Positions 24,570 to 33,532 of a DNA stretch of 64,000 nt are shown here, piece by piece. Position 1 is the first letter of the stretch, and every line of letters begins with the position of its first letter. Made by a program: the position numbers and the translations under genes. Origin of the DNA: an uncultured Nesterenkonia sp. (GTDB lineage Bacteria; Actinomycetota; Actinomycetes; Actinomycetales; Micrococcaceae); the NCBI GenBank assembly GCA_946222885.1, contig CAMIAK010000010.1:57935-121934 (forward strand). The letters are read 5' to 3'. The notes below the pieces were generated by a model. The model saw only the letters and a program-made list of their open reading frames with translations. It was not told the origin of the DNA and ran no database searches.

Positions 24570-24589
24570 GAATGAAACCGGTTACATTC
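24570..24589. promoter_or_regulatory. LacI-family operator
   Basis: The centre TGAAACCGGTTACA (24573-24586) is the classic LacI/GalR palindrome with a CG core. The 10-bp arms (24570-24579 and 24580-24589) are inverted copies with a single mismatch. It lies in the 5' leader, 30 bp before the first permease start, and next to the divergent LacI gene. Binding should block transcription of the importer/deaminase operon. A direct repeat ACATTCATG overlaps its right edge (24584 and 24599). Confidence 0.8.
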
Positions 24590-24618
24590 ATGCCGGAGAC
24601 ATTCATGAAGGGAACAGG

Positions 24619-25443
24619 ATGACACGTCGCAGCACTCCCGCGCTGCTGCTCCTGCCGGGCCTGGCCTTCCTGCTGATCGGCTTCCTGGCCCCGGCTCTGG
24701 GCATCCTCTTCGCCGCGCCGGGTACGGAGACCTCCGAGATCTTCGCCCGCGTCGGCTCCATGCTCACCGACCCCTATGACCTGCGGATCATCGGGAGGAC
24801 CATCGGCATCGGGCTCATCGTCACCGCACTGTGCATCCTGCTGGGCTTTCCGATCGCCTACCTGCTGGCCCGCTCCACCTCCCGCTGGGCCGGAGTGCTC
24901 CTGGCGCTGGCGATCTTCCCGCTGCTGCTCTCCAACGTGGTCCGCACCTTCGGATGGCTGGTGGTGCTGGGCTCCAACGGGGCGCTGGGCCAGCTGCTCA
25001 TGAGCCTGGGCATCACCGAGACGCCCCCACAGATGCTCTACACGCCCTTCGCGATCGTCATGGGCATGACCCAGCTCTTCCTGCCGCTGGCGATCATCTC
25101 CTGCTACTCCGCGGTGTCCCAGATCGACGCCGGGCTGGACGACGCCGCCCGCGGCCTCGGCGCCGGCCGCACCCGCACCTTCTGGGATGTGGTGGTGCCG
25201 CTCTCCGCCCCCGGCGTGGTGGTGGCGGCCACCCTGGTCTTCGCCGGCTCGGTGACCGCCTACACCACTCCGTACCTGCTGGGAGGGTCCCGCCAGCGCA
25301 TGCTCGCCACCGAGCTCTACTCCTACTCCAGCGTGACCATCGACTGGGCCGGGGCCTCGGCCACCGCGATCATCATGACCGTGCTGGTGCTGCTGGTCTC
25401 CGGGATCTCCGCCCGCATCGGCCGGAAGGGGGCGGTCTCGTGA
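24619..25443 (+). CDS. Polyamine-type (PotB-like) ABC permease
   Basis: A 274-residue permease with about six spans. The EAA loop reads GLDDAARGLGAGRTRTFWDVVVPLSAPG, typical of the PotB/spermidine-putrescine class. The start at 24619 (MTRRSTPALLLLPG) follows GAAGGGAACAGG. An upstream ATG at 24571-24573 region would start inside the LacI operator and is rejected. It is the first gene of a five-gene operon: permease, permease, ATPase, binding protein, deaminase. Confidence 0.87.
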   Translation: MTRRSTPALLLLPGLAFLLIGFLAPALGILFAAPGTETSEIFARVGSMLTDPYDLRIIGRTIGIGLIVTALCILLGFPIAYLLARSTSRWAGVLLALAIFPLLLSNVVRTFGWLVVLGSNGALGQLLMSLGITETPPQMLYTPFAIVMGMTQLFLPLAIISCYSAVSQIDAGLDDAARGLGAGRTRTFWDVVVPLSAPGVVVAATLVFAGSVTAYTTPYLLGGSRQRMLATELYSYSSVTIDWAGASATAIIMTVLVLLVSGISARIGRKGAVS

Positions 25444-26237
25444 ACACCGGCAAGCCGGTCGCGGCGTCCCTGGCGGTGCTGGGCTACATCATCATGCTGG
25501 TGCCGATCCTCTTCGTGGTCGCCACCGCCTTCACCGGAGGCTCCACGCTGCGCTTCCCTCCCGAGGGCTTCTCCCTGCAGTGGTTCGAGGCGGCGCTGAA
25601 CTACGGACCCTTCACCGGGGCGCTGATGACCAGCCTGCAGCTGGCGGTGGCCTCCACCTTCCTGGCCCTGCTGGTGGGCGTCCCCGCCACCCTGGCGATC
25701 TACCGCGGCATGATCCCCGGCAAGGGGCTGGTGGAGGGACTGTTCCTCTCCCCGCTGATCATCCCTGAGCTCGTCGTCGGGCTGGCGCTGTACCAGCAGC
25801 TGATCGTCACCTTCCGGGTGGACAACTTCGCGGTGCTGCTGCTGGGCCACACCGCGCTGCTGCTGCCCTACGCGGTCCGGGTCACCGGCGCCGCGCTGGC
25901 CGGCTCCGAGGTCTCGCTGGAGGAGGCGGCCCGCGGACTGGGGGCCTCCCCGCTGCGGGCCTTCTTCACCATCACGTTGCCCATCCTGCGCCCGGGCATC
26001 TTCTCCGCGGCGCTGCTGGGCTTCGTGACCTCGTTCAACAACGTCCCGCTGTCCCTGCTGCTGCAGAGCCGGGAGTCCTCCACCCTGCCGGTCACCATGC
26101 TCGACTACGTCCAACAGAGCTATGACCCCATGGTGGCCGCCACCTCGACCCTGATCCTCGCCGGCACCGTGGTCATCGCGGTGATCGCAGAACGCACCGT
26201 CGGCTTCGCCAAGATCTTCGGAGGCATCAACCGATGA
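25440..26237 (+). CDS. Polyamine-type (PotC-like) ABC permease
   Basis: A 265-residue permease beginning at GTG 25440, overlapping the previous stop (GTGA). About six spans; the EAA loop is SLEEAARGLGASPLRAFFTITLPILRPG. Partner of the PotB-like subunit. The stop overlaps the ATPase start by 4 bp. Confidence 0.87.
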   Translation: MNTGKPVAASLAVLGYIIMLVPILFVVATAFTGGSTLRFPPEGFSLQWFEAALNYGPFTGALMTSLQLAVASTFLALLVGVPATLAIYRGMIPGKGLVEGLFLSPLIIPELVVGLALYQQLIVTFRVDNFAVLLLGHTALLLPYAVRVTGAALAGSEVSLEEAARGLGASPLRAFFTITLPILRPGIFSAALLGFVTSFNNVPLSLLLQSRESSTLPVTMLDYVQQSYDPMVAATSTLILAGTVVIAVIAERTVGFAKIFGGINR

Positions 26238-27316
26238 ACCCCGCACCCCAGCCCGTCCCCTCGGTCCCGGAGAGCGCCCGCTCCGCTCAGGACGCAGCAG
26301 CCTCCCCGCACGCCGCGGCATCCTTCCGGAGCGTCACCCAGGTCTTCGGCGACTTCACCGCGGTGGAGGACATCTCCCTGGACATCCCGGCGGGGAAGCT
26401 GACCACCCTGCTGGGCCCCTCCGGCTGCGGGAAGACCACCTCGCTGCGGATGCTGGCCGGCTACACCCGGCCGACGTCGGGGACCATCCTGATCGACGGC
26501 GAGGACGCCACCCGGGTGCCGCCCGAGCGGCGCGGCCTCGGGATGGTCTTCCAGTCCTACGCGCTCTTCCCGCATATGACGGTGGAGGAGAACGTGGGCT
26601 ACGGCCTGCGGCTGCGCAAGGTGGGCCGTGCCGAGCGCAGGCAGCGGGTGGCGGAGAGCCTGGAGATGGTCGGGCTCGGCCACCTGGCCGACCGCAAGCC
26701 GCGGAAGCTCTCCGGCGGCCAGCAGCAGCGCGTGGCGCTGGCCCGGGCGATCGCCATCCGCCCCAAGCTGCTCCTGCTGGACGAGCCGCTCTCCAACCTG
26801 GACGCCCGGCTGCGGGTGCAGATGCGCTCCGAGATCCGCCGCATCCAGGCGGAGACCGGGCTCTCGGTGGTGCTGGTCACCCATGACCAGGACGAGGCCC
26901 TGGAGATGAGCGATGAGATGGTCCTGATGCGTTCGGGGAAGATCATGCAGCAGGGTGCGCCCAGCGAGGTCTTCGGCGCCCCGGCCGGCCGCTTCGTGGC
27001 GGAGTTCATGGGCTACGAGAACTTCATCACCGACGACGGCGGCCGGGAGCTCACCATCCGCCCCGAGCACCTGAGCGTCAGCCCTGCCGGCTCTGCCGCA
27101 GAGACACCCGTAGGCGGGCTGCGGCTGCCCGGCCGGGTCACCGACGTCGCCTACCGGGGCGTGGACGTCATCGTCACCGCCGCCGCCCAGGCGCCCTCCG
27201 GAGAGGAGGTCACTCTGATCTCCGACATGCGTGCCGACCAGCTCAGCGACCTCGGCCCGGGCGACGCCGTCACCCTCCACGCCCCGGAGGGCCGGCTGGT
27301 CCTGCTGAGCTCCTGA
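26234..27316 (+). CDS. Polyamine-type (PotA-like) ABC ATPase
   Basis: A 360-residue ATPase with Walker A GPSGCGKTT, signature LSGGQQQR, Walker B LLLDEPLSNLD, VTHDQDEALEM, and a C-terminal TOBE-type region (ELTIRPEHLSVSP, LRLPGRVTDVAYRGVDVIV). This length and the TOBE segment are typical of PotA/FbpC importers. Start ATGA overlap with the second permease. The first 30 residues are a low-complexity Pro/Ala/Ser extension. Confidence 0.87.
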   Translation: MNPAPQPVPSVPESARSAQDAAASPHAAASFRSVTQVFGDFTAVEDISLDIPAGKLTTLLGPSGCGKTTSLRMLAGYTRPTSGTILIDGEDATRVPPERRGLGMVFQSYALFPHMTVEENVGYGLRLRKVGRAERRQRVAESLEMVGLGHLADRKPRKLSGGQQQRVALARAIAIRPKLLLLDEPLSNLDARLRVQMRSEIRRIQAETGLSVVLVTHDQDEALEMSDEMVLMRSGKIMQQGAPSEVFGAPAGRFVAEFMGYENFITDDGGRELTIRPEHLSVSPAGSAAETPVGGLRLPGRVTDVAYRGVDVIVTAAAQAPSGEEVTLISDMRADQLSDLGPGDAVTLHAPEGRLVLLSS

Positions 27317-27376
27317 GCCCGGCGCCCCGCCCTACCGACCTCCTCGCACTCACCCGCACCTGAGAAAGGACACATC

Positions 27377-28465
27377 ATGGAACACCCCCTGAAGCGGAAC
27401 CGGGCCGCCGTGCTCACCGTCGGCATGATCACCGGAGCCTTCGCCCTGAGCGCCTGCGGCGACGGAGGCACGGAGAACGGCGACGGCGGCGGTGAGGACA
27501 CGCTGGTCGTCAGCACCTTCCCGTTCGGCGTCGAGGAGTTCCAGGAGGCCATCCTGGATCCCTTCACCGAGGAGACCGGCATCGAGGTGGAGGTGGACAC
27601 CGGCTCCAACGCCGACCGCCTCTCCCAGCTGCAGCTGGCCGGCGGCGAGGACCCCGGCGTCGACGTGGTGCTCATCAGCGACTACTACGCAGCCCTGGGT
27701 CAGGAGGACGGGCTCTTCCAGGAGGTGGACGCCTCCCAGGTGCCCACCATGGAGGAGATCGCCGACTTCGCCGTGGAGGAGGCCTACGCCGGACCGGCCT
27801 ACAGCTACCAGCTCTACGGCACCCTCTACTCCACCGATGAGCTCTCCGAGGAGGAGGCGGCCTCCTGGGAGCTGTGGGGCGACGACTCCTTCGACGGCCG
27901 GCTGGCCCTGCCGGACATCTCGGTGACCGCCGGGCAGCTGATGATCAGCGGCGTGGCCGAGCAGTACGGCGACGGTCCCTATGACGTGGACGCCGCCTTC
28001 GACACCCTGGGCGGCTGGGCCCCGGGCATCCTGCAGTTCTACAGCTCCTCCACCGAGGTCACCAACCTGCTGACCCAGGGTGAGATCGCGGCGGCCGGCT
28101 CGCTCAACGGCTTCGCCACCGACCTGATGGCCTCCGGGGAACCGGTCGCCTGGGCCGCGCCGGAGGACAACCGCTTCATGGCCACCAACCGGGCGATGAT
28201 CGCCGAGGGTGCGCAGAACGCCGATGCCGCCCATGAGTTCATCGAGTACCTGCTGGGCGTCCAGGGCCAGAGCGACTCGGCCGAGGTCGTCGGCGATCTG
28301 CCGGTGAACCTGGACGCCGAGATCCCGGCCGAGCTGGAGGACGTCGTCGGGGAGATCGCCGAGGACCCGGTGGAGGCCGGCTACGCCACCCTCGACCCGG
28401 CTGAGCTCGTCGAGACCCGCAACGAGTGGGTGGACCGCTTCGCCCGTGAGGTCTCCGGCCAGTGA
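27377..28465 (+). CDS. PotD-like extracellular solute-binding lipoprotein
   Basis: A 362-residue lipoprotein with signal sequence and lipobox LSAC (Cys27), then a PotD/AfuA-type type 2 binding fold (TLVVSTFPFGVEEFQEAILDPFTEETGIEVEVDTGSNADRL, QLAGGEDPGVDVVLISDYY). AAAGGA precedes ATG 27377. It should supply ligand to the PotABC-like subunits. Because the deaminase gene overlaps its stop codon, the ligand may carry an amino group removed after import. It is extremely acidic. Confidence 0.87.
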   Translation: MEHPLKRNRAAVLTVGMITGAFALSACGDGGTENGDGGGEDTLVVSTFPFGVEEFQEAILDPFTEETGIEVEVDTGSNADRLSQLQLAGGEDPGVDVVLISDYYAALGQEDGLFQEVDASQVPTMEEIADFAVEEAYAGPAYSYQLYGTLYSTDELSEEEAASWELWGDDSFDGRLALPDISVTAGQLMISGVAEQYGDGPYDVDAAFDTLGGWAPGILQFYSSSTEVTNLLTQGEIAAAGSLNGFATDLMASGEPVAWAAPEDNRFMATNRAMIAEGAQNADAAHEFIEYLLGVQGQSDSAEVVGDLPVNLDAEIPAELEDVVGEIAEDPVEAGYATLDPAELVETRNEWVDRFAREVSGQ

Positions 28466-29607
28466 CCGCTGAACCGCTGACCCCGCAGACCGTGAGCCCG
28501 GCCGTCCCCCAGGGGTGGATCGACCGGCTCCCGAAGGTCGAGCTGCACTGCCACCTGATCGGCACCGTGCGGGCCGCGACCTTCGTGGAGCTGGCCCGGC
28601 GCGAGGGCTTGGAGCTCCCGGAGCCGCCGGAGCGGATCTACCCGCAGATCAACTCCCGGCCCCCGGACCCGGAGCTCTACCGCAACACGCGCATCCCGGT
28701 GCCCCAGGGGCCGGGGCCGGATGAGCCGGCGAACTCCTACTCGCTGTTCCAGGCCTGCGGGTGGGTGACCCAGCTGCTGCGCAGCGCGGAGGACCTCACC
28801 CGGATCGTCTACGAGGCCTTCGAGGACGCCCACCGCATCTCCAATGTGAAGCACTTGGAGCTCTTCTTCGACCAGCTGCCGGAGCATCTGAGCCACCTGG
28901 GCTATCGGGGCTATGTGGAGGCCTTCGCCGAGGGCATCCGGGCCGCGGAGCGGGACTTCGGGATGACCGGCCTGATGATCGCCGGCATCGACCGCTCCAA
29001 GACGGGCGAGCAGGCCCTGGAGTGGGTGCGCATGGTCGCGGAGAACCCGCATGACTATGTGGCCGGCATCGGGCTGGACAACCTGGAGACGGTGGGCCCC
29101 CCGGAGCGCTTCGCCGAGGCCTACCGGCTGGCCGGCGACGCCGGCCTGGGGCGCACAGCCCACTCCTCGGAGCACCAGCCCAGTGCGCAGAACACCATCA
29201 CCTGTCTGGACCAGCTGGGCTGCGACCGCATCGACCACGGCTACTACGTGCTGGAGGAGGATGAGGTCGTCGCCAGGCTGAAGGAGCAGGGCGTGGTCTT
29301 CACCGTGGGCTGCGTGACCTCGCGGCGCTCCTGGCGCCCCTGGCGGCGGGCCTCCATCCGGGCGATGCTCGACGCCGGGCTCTCCGTGGTGCCCTGCTCG
29401 GACGACCCGGGGATGTTCCCGAACTCGCTGAACAACGAGTACACCATCCTCAACGAGCAGGTCGGGGCCACCCATGAGCAGCTGCGCGCCATGGCGCTGC
29501 GGGCCGCAGAGGCCTGCTGGCTGGACCAGGGGCGGAAGGCCGCACTGCGGGCAGAGATCGAGGAGACCCTCGTTCAGCTCGACGCCGAGTTCGGCCTCAC
29601 GGCCTGA
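28462..29607 (+). CDS. Divergent adenosine/adenine deaminase family enzyme
   Basis: A 381-residue COG1816 protein with metal motif LPKVELHCHLIGT (H29, H31), HLELFFDQLPEHL, GIGLDNLETVGPPERF, a HAGE-equivalent that reads HSSE (234-237, so His and the catalytic Glu are kept), RIDHGYYV and CSDDPGMF (D314, D315). Canonical CPLSN is replaced by GCVTSRRSW and there is an extra segment near residues 55-85, so the substrate pocket should differ from adenosine deaminase. It starts at GTG 28462, overlapping the binding protein, and is transcribed with the importer under LacI control. It probably deaminates the imported compound; identity unknown. Confidence 0.8.
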   Translation: MTAEPLTPQTVSPAVPQGWIDRLPKVELHCHLIGTVRAATFVELARREGLELPEPPERIYPQINSRPPDPELYRNTRIPVPQGPGPDEPANSYSLFQACGWVTQLLRSAEDLTRIVYEAFEDAHRISNVKHLELFFDQLPEHLSHLGYRGYVEAFAEGIRAAERDFGMTGLMIAGIDRSKTGEQALEWVRMVAENPHDYVAGIGLDNLETVGPPERFAEAYRLAGDAGLGRTAHSSEHQPSAQNTITCLDQLGCDRIDHGYYVLEEDEVVARLKEQGVVFTVGCVTSRRSWRPWRRASIRAMLDAGLSVVPCSDDPGMFPNSLNNEYTILNEQVGATHEQLRAMALRAAEACWLDQGRKAALRAEIEETLVQLDAEFGLTA

Positions 29608-29613
29608 GCCGGC

Positions 29614-29859
29614 TCACTCCTGGACGGGCGTGAGTTCGACGGCGGGGAGGCCGAACTCCCCGCCGTCGAAGACCACGGTCTCGCCGGCGGCGACCTGGCG
29701 TCCGCGGCGTGTCTCGGCCTCTCCGCCGACGGTGACCGCGCCGGCCTCGATCACCTCGCGGGCGAGCGCGCCGTTCTCCACGACGCCGGCCAGCTTCAGC
29801 AGCTGGCCCAGCCGGATCGACCCGTCACGGATGGGGATCTGCACAGTCTCTGCACTCAT
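29614..29859 (-). CDS. S4-domain RNA-binding protein, YbcJ-like
   Basis: An 81-residue single S4 domain protein: IRLGQLLKLAGVVENGALAREVIEAGAVTVGGEAETRRGRQVAAGETVVF, with the GxxxxxA..I..G.V.VNG-like core of YbcJ/RluB-type S4 modules. It probably binds structured RNA. Monocistronic, convergent with the deaminase operon with only 6 bp between. Confidence 0.85.
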   Translation of the reverse strand: MSAETVQIPIRDGSIRLGQLLKLAGVVENGALAREVIEAGAVTVGGEAETRRGRQVAAGETVVFDGGEFGLPAVELTPVQE

Positions 29860-29936
29860 GCGACCAGTCTAGGGTCCGGTCCGTCATATGGACCCGGGTG
29901 CCTGCCCCTCCGACGCGCGGCGATAAGGTGATGCCC

Positions 29937-30932
29937 ATGGATCTCGCCCCGCAGCAGCCCCAGCGATCGCCGCTCTTCTGGGCTGCGATGTTCCTGCTGA
30001 TGCTCCTCTCCGGGATGGCGATCCCCGTGCAGGGCCGGGTCAACGCGGAGCTCTCCGCCGCCGTCGGGGATCCCTACCTGGCGGCCTTCATCAGCTTCTT
30101 CGTGGGCTTCGGCGTGATGACCGCTGTCGTCCTCCTGGTGCCCGCGGGGCGGGCTGCCATGCGACGGGTGCCGGATGCCTTCCGCCGCGGGGAGGTGAAG
30201 TGGTGGTACCTGCTGGCGGGCTGCGTGGGAGGCTATTTCGTCCTGACCCAGACTCTGACCATCGGGATGATCGGCGTCGCGGTCTTCACCGTGGCCGTGG
30301 TGACCGGCCAGACCATCGGCGGGCTGCTGTGGGACCGTCTCGGCCTGGGTCCCGGAGGCCGCAGGCGGATCACCCTGATGCGCTGCCTGGGTGCGCTGCT
30401 CACGGTCTTCGCCGTGCTGTGGGCGGTCTCGCCGCAGCTGACCGTGGGGGACCGCGGCCTGGCCTGGCTGGCGCTGGTCCTGCTGCCCTTCTCCGCGGGC
30501 TTCCTGCAGGCGGGGCAGCAGGCGATCAACGGGCGGCAGTCGGCGGCCTACCGCAGCACGCTGCCGGGCACCTTCTTCAACTTCGGGGCCGGGGCCGGGA
30601 CCCTGCTGCTGACCTGGCTTGTGGTCTCGCTGGCCCGGGACGGGGCGGAGGGCCTGGCCGGCGTCGAGCTCTCCACCACCTGGTGGCACTATCTGGGCGG
30701 GCCGCTGGGCATCGTCTTCATCATCCTGGGCGCCCTGCTGGTCACCCGGGTGGGGGTGCTGCTGGCCGCCATGGGGATGATCGCCGGCCAGCTGGTCGGC
30801 TCCCTGGCGCTGGACCTGGTGGTCCCCGCCCCGGGCAGCCTGGTCACCACGGCCACTGTGCTGGGCACCGGGCTGACCCTGGTGGCGGTGCTCGTCGCCT
30901 CGCTCCCGGACATGAGGCGCGGCGGACGGTAA
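29937..30932 (+). CDS. DMT family transporter (YdcZ/DUF606-like)
   Basis: A 331-residue membrane protein with ten hydrophobic spans arranged as two five-span repeats (IPVQGRVNAELSAAVGDPYLAAFISFFVGF and IPVQ-like second half), the DUF606/YdcZ pattern. AAGGTGAT lies about 5 nt before ATG 29937, so that start is preferred over 29931. Family members are uncharacterised exporters. It lies upstream of glyQS in the same direction, separated by a GC-rich hairpin. Confidence 0.8.
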   Translation: MDLAPQQPQRSPLFWAAMFLLMLLSGMAIPVQGRVNAELSAAVGDPYLAAFISFFVGFGVMTAVVLLVPAGRAAMRRVPDAFRRGEVKWWYLLAGCVGGYFVLTQTLTIGMIGVAVFTVAVVTGQTIGGLLWDRLGLGPGGRRRITLMRCLGALLTVFAVLWAVSPQLTVGDRGLAWLALVLLPFSAGFLQAGQQAINGRQSAAYRSTLPGTFFNFGAGAGTLLLTWLVVSLARDGAEGLAGVELSTTWWHYLGGPLGIVFIILGALLVTRVGVLLAAMGMIAGQLVGSLALDLVVPAPGSLVTTATVLGTGLTLVAVLVASLPDMRRGGR

Positions 30933-30941
30933 GCTGGCCTG

Positions 30942-30962
30942 CGGCGCCGGAACCCGGCGCCG
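30942..30962 (+). terminator. GC-rich hairpin between the DMT transporter and glyQS
   Basis: CGGCGCCGG (30942-30950) and CCGGCGCCG (30954-30962) form a perfect 9-bp stem with loop AAC. No T-run follows, so it may be a weak terminator for the transporter or a leader structure of glyQS. A TAAGCT -10-like hexamer lies just before it (30930-30935). Confidence 0.4.
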
Positions 30963-31005
30963 GACTGAACGACCGCCGCCCACCTTCACCTTGGAGCACC
31001 GCCCT

Positions 31006-32385
31006 ATGGCCAAAGAGACCGCACTCGACAAAGTGATCGCCCTGGCGAAGCGCCGCGGCTTCGTCTTCCAGTCCGGCGAGATCTACGGGGGATCGCGGTC
31101 TGCCTGGGACTACGGTCCGCTGGGCACCGAGCTGAAGGAGAACATCAAGGCCGAGTGGTGGCAGACCTTCGTCCGCGGCCGCGGCGACATGGTCGGCCTG
31201 GACTCGGCGATCATCCTGCCCCAGCAGGTCTGGCACGCCTCCGGCCACGTGAAGACCTTCTCCGACCCGCTGGTCGAATGCACCCAGTGCCACCGCCGGC
31301 ACCGTCAGGACCACCTGGAGGAGACGTTCGAGAAGAAGCACGGTAAGAAGGCCCCCTCCATGGAGGAGGTCGTCTGCCCGGACTGCGGCACCCGCGGAGC
31401 CTGGACCGAGCCCCAGCAGTTCTCCGGGCTGATGAAGACCTACCTGGGTCCGGTGGACGATGAGAAGGGCCTGCACTACATGCGCCCGGAGACCGCCCAG
31501 GGCATCTTCGTGAACTTCTCCAACGTGGTGACCTCCGCCCGGCAGAAGCCGCCCTTCGGCATCGGCCAGATCGGCAAGGCCTTCCGCAATGAGATCACCC
31601 CCGGCAACTTCATCTTCCGCACCCGCGAGTTCGAGCAGATGGAGATCGAGTACTTCACCCACCCGCAGGAGGCCCCGCAGTGGTTCGACCACTGGGTGGA
31701 GGCCTGCTGGGACTGGTTCACCGGACTGGGTCTGAAACCGGAGAACCTGCGGAAGTTCGACGTTCCGGAGGATGAGCGCGCCCACTACTCGGCCGCCACC
31801 ATCGACCTGGAGTACCGCTTCGACTTCGCCGGCTCCGAGTGGGGCGAGCTGATGGGCATCGCCAACCGCACCGACTACGACCTCGGCTCCCATATGGAGG
31901 CCTCGGGTGCGAAGCTGCAGTACTTCGATCCGAAGACCGAGGAGCACTACACCCCGTACGTCATCGAGCCCTCCTTCGGTCTGACCCGCGCGATGATGGC
32001 CTTCCTCATCGACTCCTACACCGAGGACGAGGCGCCCAATGCCAAGGGCGGCACCGACACCCGCACGGTGCTGAAGCTGCACCCGAAGCTCGCGCCGGTC
32101 AAGGCTGCGGTGCTGCCGCTGTCGAAGAAGCCGGAGCTGGCGGAGCCCTCGCAGAAGCTGGCCGATCAGCTGCGGAAGCACTGGAACATCGACTACGACG
32201 ACGCCGGCGCGATCGGCCGCCGCTACCGCCGCCAGGACGAGATCGGCACACCCTTCTGCATCACCGTGGACTTCGACACCCTGGAGGATCAGGCCGTCAC
32301 CATCCGCGACCGCGACGAGATGACCCAGGAGCGCGTAGCCCTGGACCAGGTCAAAAACTACTTGGCGGGCAAGCTGCTGGGCTGA
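31006..32385 (+). CDS. glyQS: Glycine--tRNA ligase, dimeric type
   Basis: A 459-residue class II synthetase of the alpha2 (eukaryote/actinobacterial) type: GFVFQSGEIYGGSRSAWDYGPLG, a zinc-like insert ECTQCHRRH...VCPDCG, motif 2 GKAFRNEITPGNFIFRTREFEQMEIEYF, motif 3 EPSFGLTRAMMAF, and a C-terminal anticodon-binding domain. It charges tRNA-Gly in the cytoplasm. ATG 31006 (MAKETALDKV) is preferred over a TTG at 30991; GGAG lies upstream. No T-box leader is visible in the 73-bp gap. Confidence 0.95.
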   Translation: MAKETALDKVIALAKRRGFVFQSGEIYGGSRSAWDYGPLGTELKENIKAEWWQTFVRGRGDMVGLDSAIILPQQVWHASGHVKTFSDPLVECTQCHRRHRQDHLEETFEKKHGKKAPSMEEVVCPDCGTRGAWTEPQQFSGLMKTYLGPVDDEKGLHYMRPETAQGIFVNFSNVVTSARQKPPFGIGQIGKAFRNEITPGNFIFRTREFEQMEIEYFTHPQEAPQWFDHWVEACWDWFTGLGLKPENLRKFDVPEDERAHYSAATIDLEYRFDFAGSEWGELMGIANRTDYDLGSHMEASGAKLQYFDPKTEEHYTPYVIEPSFGLTRAMMAFLIDSYTEDEAPNAKGGTDTRTVLKLHPKLAPVKAAVLPLSKKPELAEPSQKLADQLRKHWNIDYDDAGAIGRRYRRQDEIGTPFCITVDFDTLEDQAVTIRDRDEMTQERVALDQVKNYLAGKLLG

Positions 32386-32433
32386 GGCCGTCGCCGGGCC
32401 GGGATCCCCGGAATCACGCCGGACGGGCCTTGT

Positions 32434-32462
32434 TTGCTTCATGTTACGCGCAGGTTTAGACT
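32434..32462 (+). promoter_or_regulatory. Sigma-A-type promoter of the GNAT gene
   Basis: TTGCTT (32434-32439), a 17-nt spacer and TAGACT (32457-32462), 40 bp before the start codon at 32503. Good agreement with the housekeeping promoter form. Confidence 0.55.
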
Positions 32463-32502
32463 CGCTGAGCTGTTCCGAACTGTCGCACCCTAAGGATTCG
32501 CG

Positions 32503-33459
32503 ATGAGCACCACTGATGAGGAGAAGTCCTCACGCCTCGCCCTCGACTCCGGACTCACCGTCCGGCCCTGGGCAGAGGGCGATGACCTGAAGCTCCTCGA
32601 AGTCTGGGGAGACCCGGAGAACGCCATGCATCACGCTGACCGCGCGCTGCTGCGTCCCTCCTCCAACGAGCCCTGGTCGCGGTGCATCGTTGCCGAGGAG
32701 GAGGGTGTTCCGGTGGCGGCAGCCACGATCTTCCGCTCCTCGGTGCATCCGGACAGGCTCTCCTTCTATGCGGAGGTCGCCCCCGAGCACCGCCGCAAGG
32801 GGGTGGCCGCCCAGCTGCTGGAGATCCTGGAGGCCGAGCTGCCCAACTGCGGCACCCAGAACCTCAAGGCCCGCTGTGCCAAGCGTTCCGCCGCCCAGTG
32901 CTTCCTGAAGGACAACGGCTTCCGCAAGGTCCAGCGCTCCCGCCAGGTGACCGTCCAGCCCGGGGCGCTGAAGCTGCCGGACATGGAGGCGGCCCAGCTG
33001 GACCTGGAGGACCTGGCCACCGGCTCGGTGGAGCTGACCCAGCTGGTGGTGGACTTCTACAACGCCGTCCACGACTGGGACCGTGCGGAGATGAGCATCG
33101 GCAAGGCCCAGCAGCTGCTGCTGGCCCCGGAGACCGGCGCATCCGGCGCCGTCGTACTGCGGGGCGCTGCGGGCCAGGACGGGCCCAAGCCGATCCTCGC
33201 CTTCGCCATCAGCTACACCGCTGAGCGCACCGAGGACCCGGCCGATGTGCTGATCGGCTGGAACCCGGAGCTGGATGAGGAGCAGGCCGGCTCGGCCGTG
33301 CGCGCGCTGCTGGCCCTGGTGGCCGCCCGCTACCCGGTGAAGGTGGAGGTGGACGACTCCATGGGACCGCTGAAGCAGGTCACCGACGAGCTGACCGAGA
33401 ACGGCCACGCCGAGGCCGACTTCGAGGCCCTCATCTACGCCCGGGACCTCACCGCCTGA
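32503..33459 (+). CDS. GNAT family N-acetyltransferase, two-domain
   Basis: A 318-residue protein. The first half is a GNAT fold with the acetyl-CoA loop in FYAEVAPEHRRKGVAAQLLEILEAEL (R/Q-x-x-G-x-A); the second half (VVDFYNAVHDWDRAEMS onward) resembles a degenerate acetyltransferase repeat without the loop. Actinobacterial proteins of this size are related to mycothiol acetyltransferase (MshD) in layout, but the specific motifs are not clear enough to name it. Monocistronic, with its own promoter and followed by a 69-bp inverted-repeat element. Confidence 0.75.
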   Translation: MSTTDEEKSSRLALDSGLTVRPWAEGDDLKLLEVWGDPENAMHHADRALLRPSSNEPWSRCIVAEEEGVPVAAATIFRSSVHPDRLSFYAEVAPEHRRKGVAAQLLEILEAELPNCGTQNLKARCAKRSAAQCFLKDNGFRKVQRSRQVTVQPGALKLPDMEAAQLDLEDLATGSVELTQLVVDFYNAVHDWDRAEMSIGKAQQLLLAPETGASGAVVLRGAAGQDGPKPILAFAISYTAERTEDPADVLIGWNPELDEEQAGSAVRALLALVAARYPVKVEVDDSMGPLKQVTDELTENGHAEADFEALIYARDLTA

Positions 33460-33532
33460 TCCTCTGATCCCGACTGCCTCCGCCCGGCCTCGTATGGGCC
33501 CCGGTGCCTGCTCGTGTCCCTGACCCCGGTTT

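Noticed and set aside
24568..24618. Earlier start for the PotB-like permease
   Set aside because: The extra residues would be encoded by the LacI operator and direct repeats, and only the 24619 ATG has a purine-rich site upstream and a membrane-protein N-terminus.
30933..31005. T-box or other riboswitch before glyQS
   Set aside because: The 73-bp gap is too short and lacks the T-box sequence; only one GC-rich hairpin is present.
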